From: Alphaproteobacteria bacterium
GTDB lineage: Bacteria; Pseudomonadota; Alphaproteobacteria; Rs-D84
Length of the DNA: 48,309 bases
Assembly: GCA_017427715.1 (NCBI GenBank)
Contig: JAFRSF010000037.1
Coordinates: 1-48,309 of the forward strand
Reading direction: 5' to 3'
Shown here: piece by piece, positions 25,531 through 33,060 of the stretch
Layout: each line of letters opens with the position of its first letter
How positions within the stretch are numbered: the stretch's first letter is position 1
The notes under the pieces: generated by a model
What the model was told of the DNA's origin: nothing
The model's input: the letters and a program-made list of their open reading frames with translations, nothing else
Database searches by the model: none
Program-made: the position numbers and the translations under genes

Positions 25531-25665
25531 TTATTTTCTTTTGAATCCCTGTTTTGCTTTTAATTTTGGGTTAGCAGGGTCAATTAAAATAACCTGTTTA
25601 CCACGGCGAATTTGTTTAATATTTCCGCGTTTTTTCCAGGCCTTTAAAGAACTTAAAAATTTCAT
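25531..25665 (-). CDS. rpmJ: 50S ribosomal protein bL36, zinc-free (YkgO-like) form
   Basis: A 44-residue basic protein: MKFLSSLKAWKKRG at the start and NPKLKAKQGFKRK at the end, matching the bL36 pattern MKVxSSLKxxKxR ... NPRxKxxQG. It has no Cys, so it belongs to the C-minus (YkgO-type) form, which many alphaproteobacteria carry as their only bL36. AAAAGGATT precedes the ATG. The gene is alone, convergent with the SufB/D-like gene and ended by a clear terminator. Confidence 0.93.
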   Translation of the reverse strand: MKFLSSLKAWKKRGNIKQIRRGKQVILIDPANPKLKAKQGFKRK

Positions 25666-25977
25666 GTTTTAATCCTTTTTACTGGGCAATTATAAACCAG
25701 TTTTATAAAAAATCAAATATTTATTATATTTATTGTTGTTTTTATTGTATTTGTTTATTTTATTAAAAATATAAATAAACTTTTTTTAAACACTTTTTCA
25801 ACAAAAAAATCCTTATTTTCTAAGATTTTTTAAGAATTTGTTAAAAACAATGTAACAATAATAAACAGTTAAAAAATATATTATTTTTAATAATTTCAAC
25901 AAAATTGAATGTTTTTACTTTTATGCTTGTTGAAAAAAGTTGAAATTGTTATAATTATCTTATCGGGAGAGAAAATA
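25666..25977. other. Extremely AT-rich intergenic region before virB3
   Basis: No gene seen. Almost entirely A and T, with long runs that suggest curved DNA, and a weak hairpin near 25806-25832 (AAAATC-C-TTA..TAAGATTTTTT). The virB3 promoter is at its end (25927-25955). No convincing DnaA boxes were seen. Confidence 0.6.
25927..25955 (+). promoter_or_regulatory. Promoter of virB3-virB4 operon
   Basis: TTGTTG (25927-25932), a 17-base spacer and consensus TATAAT (25950-25955), about 16 bases from the expected transcript start to the TTG start codon. Confidence 0.6.
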
Positions 25978-26271
25978 TTGAGGCAAAAAGTTCTAAAAGC
26001 TTTGGCAAATCCACCACGCATCTTTTATGTGCCTTATTCTTTGGCGTTATTAAATTTTGTTTTTTGGTTTATTTTATTCATAATATGTATGGTTATTGCA
26101 TTGTTATTTAACATAAATAATTTTATTTTACCGCTTGGTTTTCTTGGATTGTTAAGTTTATCACACTCAATATTAGGTGTTTATTCAAAACGCGATCCAC
26201 AAATAGCACAAATTATATTTGCGAATTTAAAATTATTAAAAAACAAAATACCAAATAAATTAGTGGTGTAA
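25978..26271 (+). CDS. virB3: Type IV secretion system protein VirB3
   Basis: 97 residues from a TTG start at 25978, chosen because GGGAGAG lies at proper spacing and the product then begins at the conserved part: KVLKALANPPRIFYVPYSLALLNFVF (VirB3 typically starts LxxALTRPPxxxGVPYxxxxLN). The upstream ATG at 25909 lies before the promoter and is rejected. Two transmembrane helices (about 19-44 and 50-67), then a short cytosolic tail with SKRDPQI. VirB3 is an inner-membrane component that works with VirB4. It is followed after 3 bases by virB4. Confidence 0.85.
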   Translation: MRQKVLKALANPPRIFYVPYSLALLNFVFWFILFIICMVIALLFNINNFILPLGFLGLLSLSHSILGVYSKRDPQIAQIIFANLKLLKNKIPNKLVV

Positions 26272-26274
26272 AAT

Positions 26275-28689
26275 ATGGAAAGATTATATGAATATTTTGC
26301 GGGAAATACTAATTCGATGTCACTAAACTTGACAGTTGTTGTTTTGTTTATAATGTTGGGTTTTATATTATTATTAATCTATATACCTATGTTAACCAAA
26401 AAGATTTTACCAAAGTTTGGTTATGTAAAATATTCAGATTATTTACCTTTTGATAAAGTTTATGAAGATAATAGTTTATCTATGACAGATGGTTCTTTGG
26501 TTCGTGTTTATAAAATCAAAGGTATTCAGACCAGTATGATGGATAATAAAAATCGTGAAAAATTACTAGATTTAAGGGCGCAATTATTTAACCAAATTCA
26601 AGATCCAAATGTTTATATGCGATTTTTCACAGTTCGTGATTTTGTTGAAGAAAAAACAAATTACGAATTTGACCAGGTTGTTTTACAGAAAATATATGAT
26701 AAATGGAACAACCAAGGGTTAAAGATTTATAATAACAGTTATTATCTTGTTATTTCTGTCAAAGGACAAAATAATCGTGATAAATTAAACCAATATTGTG
26801 GATTTGTTGAATCTGTTTTATCTGCTTACAAACCAGAAATATTAAAAAATAATAATATTAATAATATGGCTACTTTCTTTGGTCGTATTTTATCACCTTT
26901 ATCAAAACCTGTTATTAAAAATTGTGATAATAATATATCTGATTTGGTTGCTGTTGATAATGTTGATATAAAAAATAATGGTATTGTTGAATATAGTAGT
27001 GGTGATAAAAAATATTATAGCGCTATGTTATCGTTTAAAATATCACCTGATTATTTAGATGAAGAGTTTTTTGATACAATATCAACAATTCAATGTGAAA
27101 TGATATCTATGAATGCTTTTCATATATTAAGATATAAAGATATAGAAACATTGATACGGCAACATAAATCGACAATAACTGATGAAACAGAACAATCTAC
27201 TATGGAACAATTAACAGAAGCACAGGCGTCTATGGATGAAAATGTCACAGGAACGCAAACATTGGTTGATTATTATCCTTTGTTTATACTATTTGGTCAT
27301 AATATAGATGAATTGAATAAAAATATATCAGAATTCAAAAAAATATGTGCTAGTTTTGGAATATCACCTGTGGTTGAAAGTTTTGCAGCCAAAGTATCAT
27401 TTTTTGCAAAAATACCAGGTTTTGACGTTTTTCCACGCAGTTTTAAAATGTTATCAAAAACAGCAGCGGTTAGTATTCCTTTGTCGTCTATGCCACATGG
27501 GGTTAAAGATTCTGATTGGGGACCAGGACCATTAGTTGTTTTTCCAACAGCCCAAGGAACCCCATATCAATTCCAATTTCATGTATCTGATAAACCAGCA
27601 GCGGTTGGGCATACTTTGACTATTGGTCCAACAGGTGGTGGTAAAACAACATTATTTTCGTTTTTAATTGCACAATCTTTAAGACATCCTAAATTAAAAG
27701 CATTTTTCTTTGATAGAAACAAAGGTGCAGAAATATTTACACTGGCGGTTGATGGTAAATATATAACAATGAACGGAAAAGAAAAAGACGCGGCAAATAA
27801 TACATTTTTAACACATTTAAATCCCTTAAAAATGCCTGATACTGCTGCTAATCGTGCTTTCTTGCGCAGATGGTTAGCAATGATAAGTGGTCAAAACGAT
27901 GTGTTATCTGGGGATGAAATTGCACGTGCTGTGTCTGTTAATTTTGATTATTTATCAGACAAAGACAGATTGTTAAAAAATCTATATGAAAGTTGTTTTT
28001 CATCTAGTGGAAATATGCGTGGCGCGTTAAAAAAATGGGTGGACCCGTTACAATACGGTGATATATTTAATGAAGATGTTGACACTTTGGATTTATATTC
28101 ACGTCTAACAACTTTTGATTTTACTGAAATTTTACAAGATGAAACCCTGGCACCAGCGGTTATATCTTATATATTACACAGAATAAATAATATTACTGTA
28201 TCCGGCGGAAATCCTTCGTTAATAATGATTGATGAAACCGCACCTATGCTGGAAAACAAAATGTTTCGTGATAATTTTATTGCTGGATTACAAGAAGGTC
28301 GCAAAAATCGTCAGGCATATATGGTTGCATTTCAACGTGCAAATGTTCTTGATAAATTGGGTATAGGTGATGTTGTTCGCGGTCAAGCGCAAACAGTGTT
28401 ATTTTTCCGTAATCCTGCTGCTGATTTAAGTGATTATGAAAAATGGAATCTTAATCCTTTGGAAATGGCTTTCATCCAAGGTAAAGCATACCCAAATCTA
28501 AAACGTGCCGTGTTGTTATCAAGACCTGTAAATGGTGAATCTGTGATTTTAAATACAGAACTTGGTGGTTTAGGTAATATGTTGCGTTTATTTGAATCTG
28601 GCAGATCTTCTGTGTTATTAGCAGAAGAATTATATAAAAATTATGGAAATAATTTTGTTGCAGAATATTTAAAAAAGCAAACAATGTAA
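26275..28689 (+). CDS. virB4: Type IV secretion ATPase VirB4
   Basis: 804 residues, the usual size (E. coli/Agrobacterium members are about 790-830). An N-terminal membrane helix (about 18-40), a CagE/TrbE/VirB4 N-domain including YNSYYLVISVKGQ-like text, then the AAA+ core with Walker A GPTGGGKTTLF at about 452-462, Walker B LIMIDETAPML at about 649-659 and the arginine-finger region QEGRKNRQAYMVAFQ. VirB4 energises substrate transfer and pilus biogenesis at the inner membrane. Only virB3 and virB4 are here; the rest of the apparatus must lie elsewhere, a scattered arrangement also known from Rickettsiales. Confidence 0.95.
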   Translation: MERLYEYFAGNTNSMSLNLTVVVLFIMLGFILLLIYIPMLTKKILPKFGYVKYSDYLPFDKVYEDNSLSMTDGSLVRVYKIKGIQTSMMDNKNREKLLDLRAQLFNQIQDPNVYMRFFTVRDFVEEKTNYEFDQVVLQKIYDKWNNQGLKIYNNSYYLVISVKGQNNRDKLNQYCGFVESVLSAYKPEILKNNNINNMATFFGRILSPLSKPVIKNCDNNISDLVAVDNVDIKNNGIVEYSSGDKKYYSAMLSFKISPDYLDEEFFDTISTIQCEMISMNAFHILRYKDIETLIRQHKSTITDETEQSTMEQLTEAQASMDENVTGTQTLVDYYPLFILFGHNIDELNKNISEFKKICASFGISPVVESFAAKVSFFAKIPGFDVFPRSFKMLSKTAAVSIPLSSMPHGVKDSDWGPGPLVVFPTAQGTPYQFQFHVSDKPAAVGHTLTIGPTGGGKTTLFSFLIAQSLRHPKLKAFFFDRNKGAEIFTLAVDGKYITMNGKEKDAANNTFLTHLNPLKMPDTAANRAFLRRWLAMISGQNDVLSGDEIARAVSVNFDYLSDKDRLLKNLYESCFSSSGNMRGALKKWVDPLQYGDIFNEDVDTLDLYSRLTTFDFTEILQDETLAPAVISYILHRINNITVSGGNPSLIMIDETAPMLENKMFRDNFIAGLQEGRKNRQAYMVAFQRANVLDKLGIGDVVRGQAQTVLFFRNPAADLSDYEKWNLNPLEMAFIQGKAYPNLKRAVLLSRPVNGESVILNTELGGLGNMLRLFESGRSSVLLAEELYKNYGNNFVAEYLKKQTM

Positions 28690-28692
28690 TAT

Positions 28693-29307
28693 ATGACAAA
28701 AAATTATCTATTTTTACTTTGTTTATTTATGCCAATTATGTCTTTTGCTGATGATTGTCTTGGGTATAAATTGACCCCGACAGTAAATATAAAAACACCA
28801 TCTTGGTCTAAAAAAGTTGTTCAACCTTTGCAACATATTGATGTTTTACACGGAGATGTTATTGCAACTATGGTTGATAATTATGAAATAACCAGTGATA
28901 TTACATCCATAGAAGATGGTTTTTGTGTTGCGCTAAAAAAAGTAGATGCGACAGTTGGTTATTCTGATTTTTTGGTTCAAATAGATATATCACATAAACC
29001 AAATACATGTTCGTATAACGCAATATTACAACACGAAGATGAACATATACGGGCATATTTATCGATTATTGATGATAATCAAGATTTATTAAAACAATCT
29101 ATATTGTCTGCATCAAATTCAATCACCCCAATTTTTGTTCAAAATCAACAAGATATAGAATCTGCCATAGATAGATTGAATGAGCAATTACAAAAACATC
29201 CAGATGTAATTTTATTAAAACAAAAAATCAAAGCGGAAGAAGAAATTCGTAATAAACATATAGACCAAAACGAAACAAATGAAACATTAATGAATTGTTT
29301 TAAATAA
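28693..29307 (+). CDS. Secreted protein with HExxH motif, in virB operon
   Basis: 204 residues starting MTKNYLFLLCLFMPIMSFA, a signal peptide (cleavage near residue 19). Four Cys in the mature part (22, 78, 106 and near 202) suggest disulphides. Residues 114-118 are HEDEH, the zinc-peptidase pattern, inside a helix (AILQHEDEHIRAYLSII). The C-terminal third is helical and charged. No family recognised with certainty; the layout resembles DUF922-like putative proteases. It starts 3 bases after virB4, where virB5 or virB6 might be expected, so a periplasmic helper of the secretion machine (for example wall remodelling) is a reasonable guess. Terminator follows. Confidence 0.65.
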   Translation: MTKNYLFLLCLFMPIMSFADDCLGYKLTPTVNIKTPSWSKKVVQPLQHIDVLHGDVIATMVDNYEITSDITSIEDGFCVALKKVDATVGYSDFLVQIDISHKPNTCSYNAILQHEDEHIRAYLSIIDDNQDLLKQSILSASNSITPIFVQNQQDIESAIDRLNEQLQKHPDVILLKQKIKAEEEIRNKHIDQNETNETLMNCFK

Positions 29308-29308
29308 T

Positions 29309-29336
29309 AAAAACCCCGTCATTTGACGGGGTTTTT
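29309..29336. terminator. Bidirectional terminator
   Basis: AAAACCCCGTC-attt-GACGGGGTTTTT between the convergent virB operon and acyltransferase gene. Confidence 0.88.
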
Positions 29337-29337
29337 A

Positions 29338-30444
29338 TTATGATTTTTTTATAAACTTTTTAGTTAAATAATTTGATATGGGTTTTTCCATAAAACGGTG
29401 AATTATATAACTAATAACAAATACTAAAAATACAGAAGTAATAATATTTAATCCTGTTGGTAAGATATTTCTTAGATAATATAAACAATATATACCAAGT
29501 GTAACATGTATTAAATAAACAATATAACTGGTGTTTATAATAACAGATTTTAGTTTATCTAGAAACCCAAAACGAAGCAATTTTGGTGTTTTTATATATT
29601 TTGTCCCATAATATGAACAAACCCAGATAAGCAAAGGGATTGTATATGTAAAACTGCTTGTATAAAAATAAAAGTTTGTAAATATAAGTTTTTGTGATGC
29701 TACAATTATCGCATATGACCACAAACCAAGAAGTATAGTTCTTATATTTTTTAAACCATAAATTTGAATTGCGGAACCGAATAACATTAATGGGATAAAG
29801 CGCACATAAGAGTTTAATAACTGTAAAGAAGTGTTTCCAGAAGTTATTTCAAAAAATAACAAAAACATAACAAAAAGATTGATAATAGAAATGCTTCGTA
29901 TGTTTATCTTTTTTACAAACGTCATTATTAAATAATAAAGCATTTCAATAATTAAAACCCAAACAACCCCTGTAATCGGCGGATAACCAACGATTGGTTG
30001 TAATAAAAATATATTAAAGAAATATTGCCAACCGGATATTTTAACCCCACCAACAAACATCACAAGCAAAGTCACGAAGGTTAATGATAAAAATAAACCT
30101 GGCCATAATCTTATAATTCGTTTAGTAATAAACTCTTGGTTTGTATATTTGTGCCTGCTTATAGTGGCAAGGTACCCAGATAATAAAATAAAAAGAACAA
30201 CACCAATTGGACCACATGCTGTATGGAGAAATCGTTGTAAAAATAAATCAAAACCAATATATTTTATAGCAGATGGCAAAACAGGCAATATAAAACCATT
30301 TGAAAAATATTCTTGCATAGTGGGTGTAACAGAAGGAACAGTTACAAGATGTGCAAACAATACTAAAAATAAAGCAATTATGCGGATATTATTAAGATAT
30401 TTAATTTGTCCAGATTGTATTGGTGGTACAATATTGTTTTTCAT
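29338..30444 (-). CDS. Acyltransferase 3 family membrane protein (OafA-like)
   Basis: 368 residues with about ten transmembrane helices. Near the N-terminus KYLNNIRIIALFLVLFAHL carries the family pattern Arg...His (R-A...H), and GPIGVVLFILLSGYL matches the (G/F)-V-x-x-F-F-x-x-S-G-(Y/F) motif. Such enzymes O-acetylate or otherwise acylate surface glycans, using cytosolic acyl-CoA. The neighbouring sugar genes support modification of O-antigen, capsule or LPS core. CAGGAG lies before the ATG. A structured element (30477-30646) sits between this gene and the cupin gene upstream, so it may be transcribed separately. Confidence 0.88.
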   Translation of the reverse strand: MKNNIVPPIQSGQIKYLNNIRIIALFLVLFAHLVTVPSVTPTMQEYFSNGFILPVLPSAIKYIGFDLFLQRFLHTACGPIGVVLFILLSGYLATISRHKYTNQEFITKRIIRLWPGLFLSLTFVTLLVMFVGGVKISGWQYFFNIFLLQPIVGYPPITGVVWVLIIEMLYYLIMTFVKKINIRSISIINLFVMFLLFFEITSGNTSLQLLNSYVRFIPLMLFGSAIQIYGLKNIRTILLGLWSYAIIVASQKLIFTNFYFYTSSFTYTIPLLIWVCSYYGTKYIKTPKLLRFGFLDKLKSVIINTSYIVYLIHVTLGIYCLYYLRNILPTGLNIITSVFLVFVISYIIHRFMEKPISNYLTKKFIKKS

Positions 30445-30476
30445 ATTTAATCTCCTGTTTTTTAATCAAAACTAAA

Positions 30477-30646
30477 ACCACCAATTTTTAGTTGGTGGTA
30501 GGAGGTTGATAGCTACTTTCACAGAAATAGTGTGCAGTATTGGATATTCCTGCACCCTCCTACCAAACAAAGTAGGAGATTTTTTACATCATCACGGATG
30601 CTGTGAAAAAAGGGCTATCACACCCCAATACAAGTAAAACCACTTG
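30477..30646. ncRNA. Novel structured element, copy 2 (candidate RNA or folded ssDNA)
   Basis: 170 bases with the same helix order as 18218-18385. P0: 30477-30484/30492-30499 (ACCACCAA/TTGGTGGT). P1: 30507-30513/30614-30620 (TGATAGC/GCTATCA). P2: 30517-30524/30601-30608 (TTTCACAG/CTGTGAAA). P3: 30532-30537/30550-30555 (GTGCAG/CTGCAC). P4: 30557-30563/30572-30578 (CTCCTAC/GTAGGAG) followed by ATTTTTT. P5: 30587-30590/30597-30600. P6: 30631-30635/30642-30646. Most arms differ from copy 1 while pairing is kept. Unpaired parts that are shared: the P3 loop (TATT-GATAT-TTC), GGAGATTTTTT, and TCATC before P5. On the minus strand P0 is followed by TTTAGTTTT, a possible terminator 30 bases before the acyltransferase start. 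Confidence 0.6.
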
Positions 30647-30706
30647 CATCATAGGAATTATATATTAAAAAAAATAAATAATAAACAGAAAAACAGTATA
30701 TATTTT

Positions 30707-31069
30707 TTATCTTAATATATCTTTTGTTTCATCTGGTAATTCTACGCCTTGGTCATAAAAAGAAATCAAAGTTGTGTCGTCTGTATAATCAAAACTGTGA
30801 ATTACATTTGGGAAAATTATAAAGAAATCACCGGCTTTGATATCGTATTCCCCAGATTCCCCTGTGTTCATATCACGCAATTTTAATTTAAAACCACCAG
30901 AAATAACAAAAAATGCTTCTTTGTTTTGTAAATGATAATGGTCGCCACGAAATGCCCCGGATACAGATGTTATATAATTTACTTGATTCCATCCTTTGTG
31001 AATCAATTGTGTCAAAGAACCACGTTCATCCTGGAAATTAAAATCCGGTTTTATAAATTCTATTAACAT
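30707..31069 (-). CDS. Cupin-fold sugar-nucleotide enzyme-like protein (WxcM/FdtA-like)
   Basis: A 120-residue single-domain cupin. GDHYHLQNKEAFFVISGGFKLKLRD carries the cupin motif 1 (His-x-His...Glu) and GDFFIIFPNVIHSFDY motif 2. The ending and general wording recall polysaccharide-biosynthesis cupins such as FdtA/WxcM C-terminal or WbmH-type proteins, which act on nucleotide-sugar keto intermediates (isomerisation or epimerisation). The exact reaction is unknown. It follows the SDR gene after 2 bases, so the pair probably acts on one sugar, possibly the 4-keto product of a dehydratase. Confidence 0.72.
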   Translation of the reverse strand: MLIEFIKPDFNFQDERGSLTQLIHKGWNQVNYITSVSGAFRGDHYHLQNKEAFFVISGGFKLKLRDMNTGESGEYDIKAGDFFIIFPNVIHSFDYTDDTTLISFYDQGVELPDETKDILR

Positions 31070-31071
31070 GT

Positions 31072-31953
31072 TTATATCTCCAATTGAATAGATTTAAGAT
31101 TTAATAATTGTTTTATTTTTGTATTATCTAATACGGCAGTTTCTGCGCGTTTTGCTTTGAATATACCGGATGTAGATTTTACAGATATTGGTTTTACAAG
31201 GTTTTTATCCAAATTGAATCGTTCTGCCAAAGCAATTGCTGCATCATATTTAGACATTTTGTCATCAGCAGAAATATTCACAACCTTTTCATCACAGGCA
31301 CCGTATTTTTCAATCAAATCTACTAATAAACCAGCACATTGATTAAAACTTAAAGTAGAACGAAATGAATCATTAAACATTTCAACAGTTTTACCATTTT
31401 CAAGGTCAGATTTAATTTTGTCGAAAAAGTGTGGGCGACCTTCGACCAAAGATGGTCCAAATATAAATGGAAAACGGACAACATTAAAACCTTTGGTCAA
31501 AGTAATTTGTTCAGCCAACACTTTGTTTTTACCATATAAATTAACAGGTGCGTATTTATCAGATTCTATAAACTTTGTGTCTTTGGTTCCTTCGCCATAT
31601 ACAGAATCTGTTGATGCATAATAAAAACATTTTGCATTATGAAATGCATTTACAGCATTTGCCAAAGCGACAATATTTATATTCCATGCGGTTTCTGGGA
31701 ACTCTTCCACTTTATCTGGATGATGAAAAGCCGCCAGATATATTATTTTTGTATCTTGATTGACATTTTCACCAATTTTATTTACCGCATTTATATCAGT
31801 GATATTCAACTGACACCATTTTACACGAGGGTTTTCTTTCGTTTGTGGCAAAGAATTTGAATAAGTTGCAATTATATTTTCGTTTGTTTTTTCAAGAACA
31901 TTTTTGATGCAATAACGTCCTAGAAAACCACTACCCCCAATAATTAAATACAT
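31072..31953 (-). CDS. NAD(P)-dependent epimerase/reductase, SDR family (RmlD-like)
   Basis: 293 residues. Rossmann motif GGSGFLGRYC at about 5-14, IIYLAAFHHPDKVE (N-A-A region), ASTDSVYGEG (catalytic Ser/Thr) and YGKNKVLAEQ (Tyr-x-x-x-Lys), then VRFPFIFGPSL. The layout resembles dTDP-4-dehydrorhamnose reductase or GDP-sugar 4-reductases. Within a surface-glycan locus it likely reduces or epimerises a 4-keto sugar nucleotide, perhaps the 6-deoxy-heptose intermediate made by the operon at 18.5 kb; this link is inference. The start is 12 bases downstream of the fucosyltransferase-like gene. Confidence 0.83.
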   Translation of the reverse strand: MYLIIGGSGFLGRYCIKNVLEKTNENIIATYSNSLPQTKENPRVKWCQLNITDINAVNKIGENVNQDTKIIYLAAFHHPDKVEEFPETAWNINIVALANAVNAFHNAKCFYYASTDSVYGEGTKDTKFIESDKYAPVNLYGKNKVLAEQITLTKGFNVVRFPFIFGPSLVEGRPHFFDKIKSDLENGKTVEMFNDSFRSTLSFNQCAGLLVDLIEKYGACDEKVVNISADDKMSKYDAAIALAERFNLDKNLVKPISVKSTSGIFKAKRAETAVLDNTKIKQLLNLKSIQLEI

Positions 31954-31965
31954 TTTATAATCCTT

Positions 31966-33039
31966 TTATTTACAATAAATCATTTTAAGTTCTGGATTCA
32001 AATAACTTGCCGCTGTAGACATATTTGAATTTGTATAAATCAAAGTATCTGCTAATGCGGCGGTATAAACATCAAAAATAACTTCTATTGCATTTTTAAG
32101 TGTATATTGTGAATAATCTGCGGCTTTGCGATGCTGTAATTCATATCCATATGTGTTGTGTCCCAAACTGTTTTTTACAGATTCATATTCTTCTTCTTGC
32201 TCTTTAGATAATCTTGTCATATTTTGATATACAACATTATTTGGGTATAGATTTGTAAAATATTCAATTGCATTATCATTATCTGTTGCAATAAAAAAAC
32301 GCCAATCATTGGAATTAATATCGATTTTATTAGATTCAAGAACTTCTTTTAATTTTTTATCCCATAATTCAATATCTGGGCTTTTTTCTTTTAATTCCAG
32401 TGCATGTCCTTTGCATCGTATAAATGCAGAAACAACAAAATAACCCTTTAATTGTTTATCAAAGAAAGAATCAATTTGATTTTGAATTTCTGGTCTAAGA
32501 TGAATGTATTTTTTTACAATATTGTTATATTTGTTGCGAAAAATCGGAAAATATTGATTATCAGCATATAAATTATAAGAATTAAGTGCAGTTAAATTAG
32601 GTTCTTTATCTTGGTTATAGTTCGTTGCAAATAAGATTTTATCAGCAAAATGGTACATCATATTTGTTTCATAGAATATTTTATTTTTTATTTTTGGGTA
32701 TGGATTTTCAAATAATTTGTAAAATACATTGCCATCTTTGTGATTACCATAACAAAACGATATTATTTTACCGTGCATCCATTCAATTTTTGTTTCAAGT
32801 TTTATATTCTTTAACCGCCAATCTGGAATAATAATTTCGTTTGGTTCTGCATAAACAAGATGTGAAACATAATTGTTAAAAAGTGAAAAGAAACCCGCGT
32901 CAAAAGCCGGTAAAATTGTAACCTTGTAACTACGAAGAAAAAAACGTGGAAGTTTAAAATTACGTAATTGAAAACGCAAAAAAATATTTGGTGTTAAATA
33001 TTTTTTTTTCATACGTTTTATATAGTCAATAATACACAT
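31966..33039 (-). CDS. Fucosyltransferase-like glycosyltransferase (GT-B)
   Basis: 357 residues from ATG 33039, preferred because TGGAG lies 7 bases upstream of it; an in-frame GTG at 33051 would overlap that site. The C-terminal half has the layout of alpha-1,6-/O-fucosyltransferases (NodZ, FUT8-type): SAFIRCKGHALELKEKSPDIELWD (usually His-x-Arg with Asp and Lys), RFFIATDNDNAIEYF, and a final block DVYTAALADTLIYTNSNMSTAASYLNP that resembles motif III. Donor is probably a GDP-sugar in this fold, which would fit the GDP-heptose pathway in the window. There is no membrane helix. Confidence 0.65.
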   Translation of the reverse strand: MCIIDYIKRMKKKYLTPNIFLRFQLRNFKLPRFFLRSYKVTILPAFDAGFFSLFNNYVSHLVYAEPNEIIIPDWRLKNIKLETKIEWMHGKIISFCYGNHKDGNVFYKLFENPYPKIKNKIFYETNMMYHFADKILFATNYNQDKEPNLTALNSYNLYADNQYFPIFRNKYNNIVKKYIHLRPEIQNQIDSFFDKQLKGYFVVSAFIRCKGHALELKEKSPDIELWDKKLKEVLESNKIDINSNDWRFFIATDNDNAIEYFTNLYPNNVVYQNMTRLSKEQEEEYESVKNSLGHNTYGYELQHRKAADYSQYTLKNAIEVIFDVYTAALADTLIYTNSNMSTAASYLNPELKMIYCK

Positions 33040-33060
33040 TTTTTTCTCCACTGTTTAGTT

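Noticed and set aside
25666..25977. Replication origin in the AT-rich stretch
   Set aside because: No cluster of DnaA boxes and no dnaA, dnaN or parAB genes nearby.
18218..30646. Composite transposon bounded by the two structured elements
   Set aside because: The copies are in the same orientation and diverged, the DNA between them holds housekeeping genes such as ychF, and no transposase is present.
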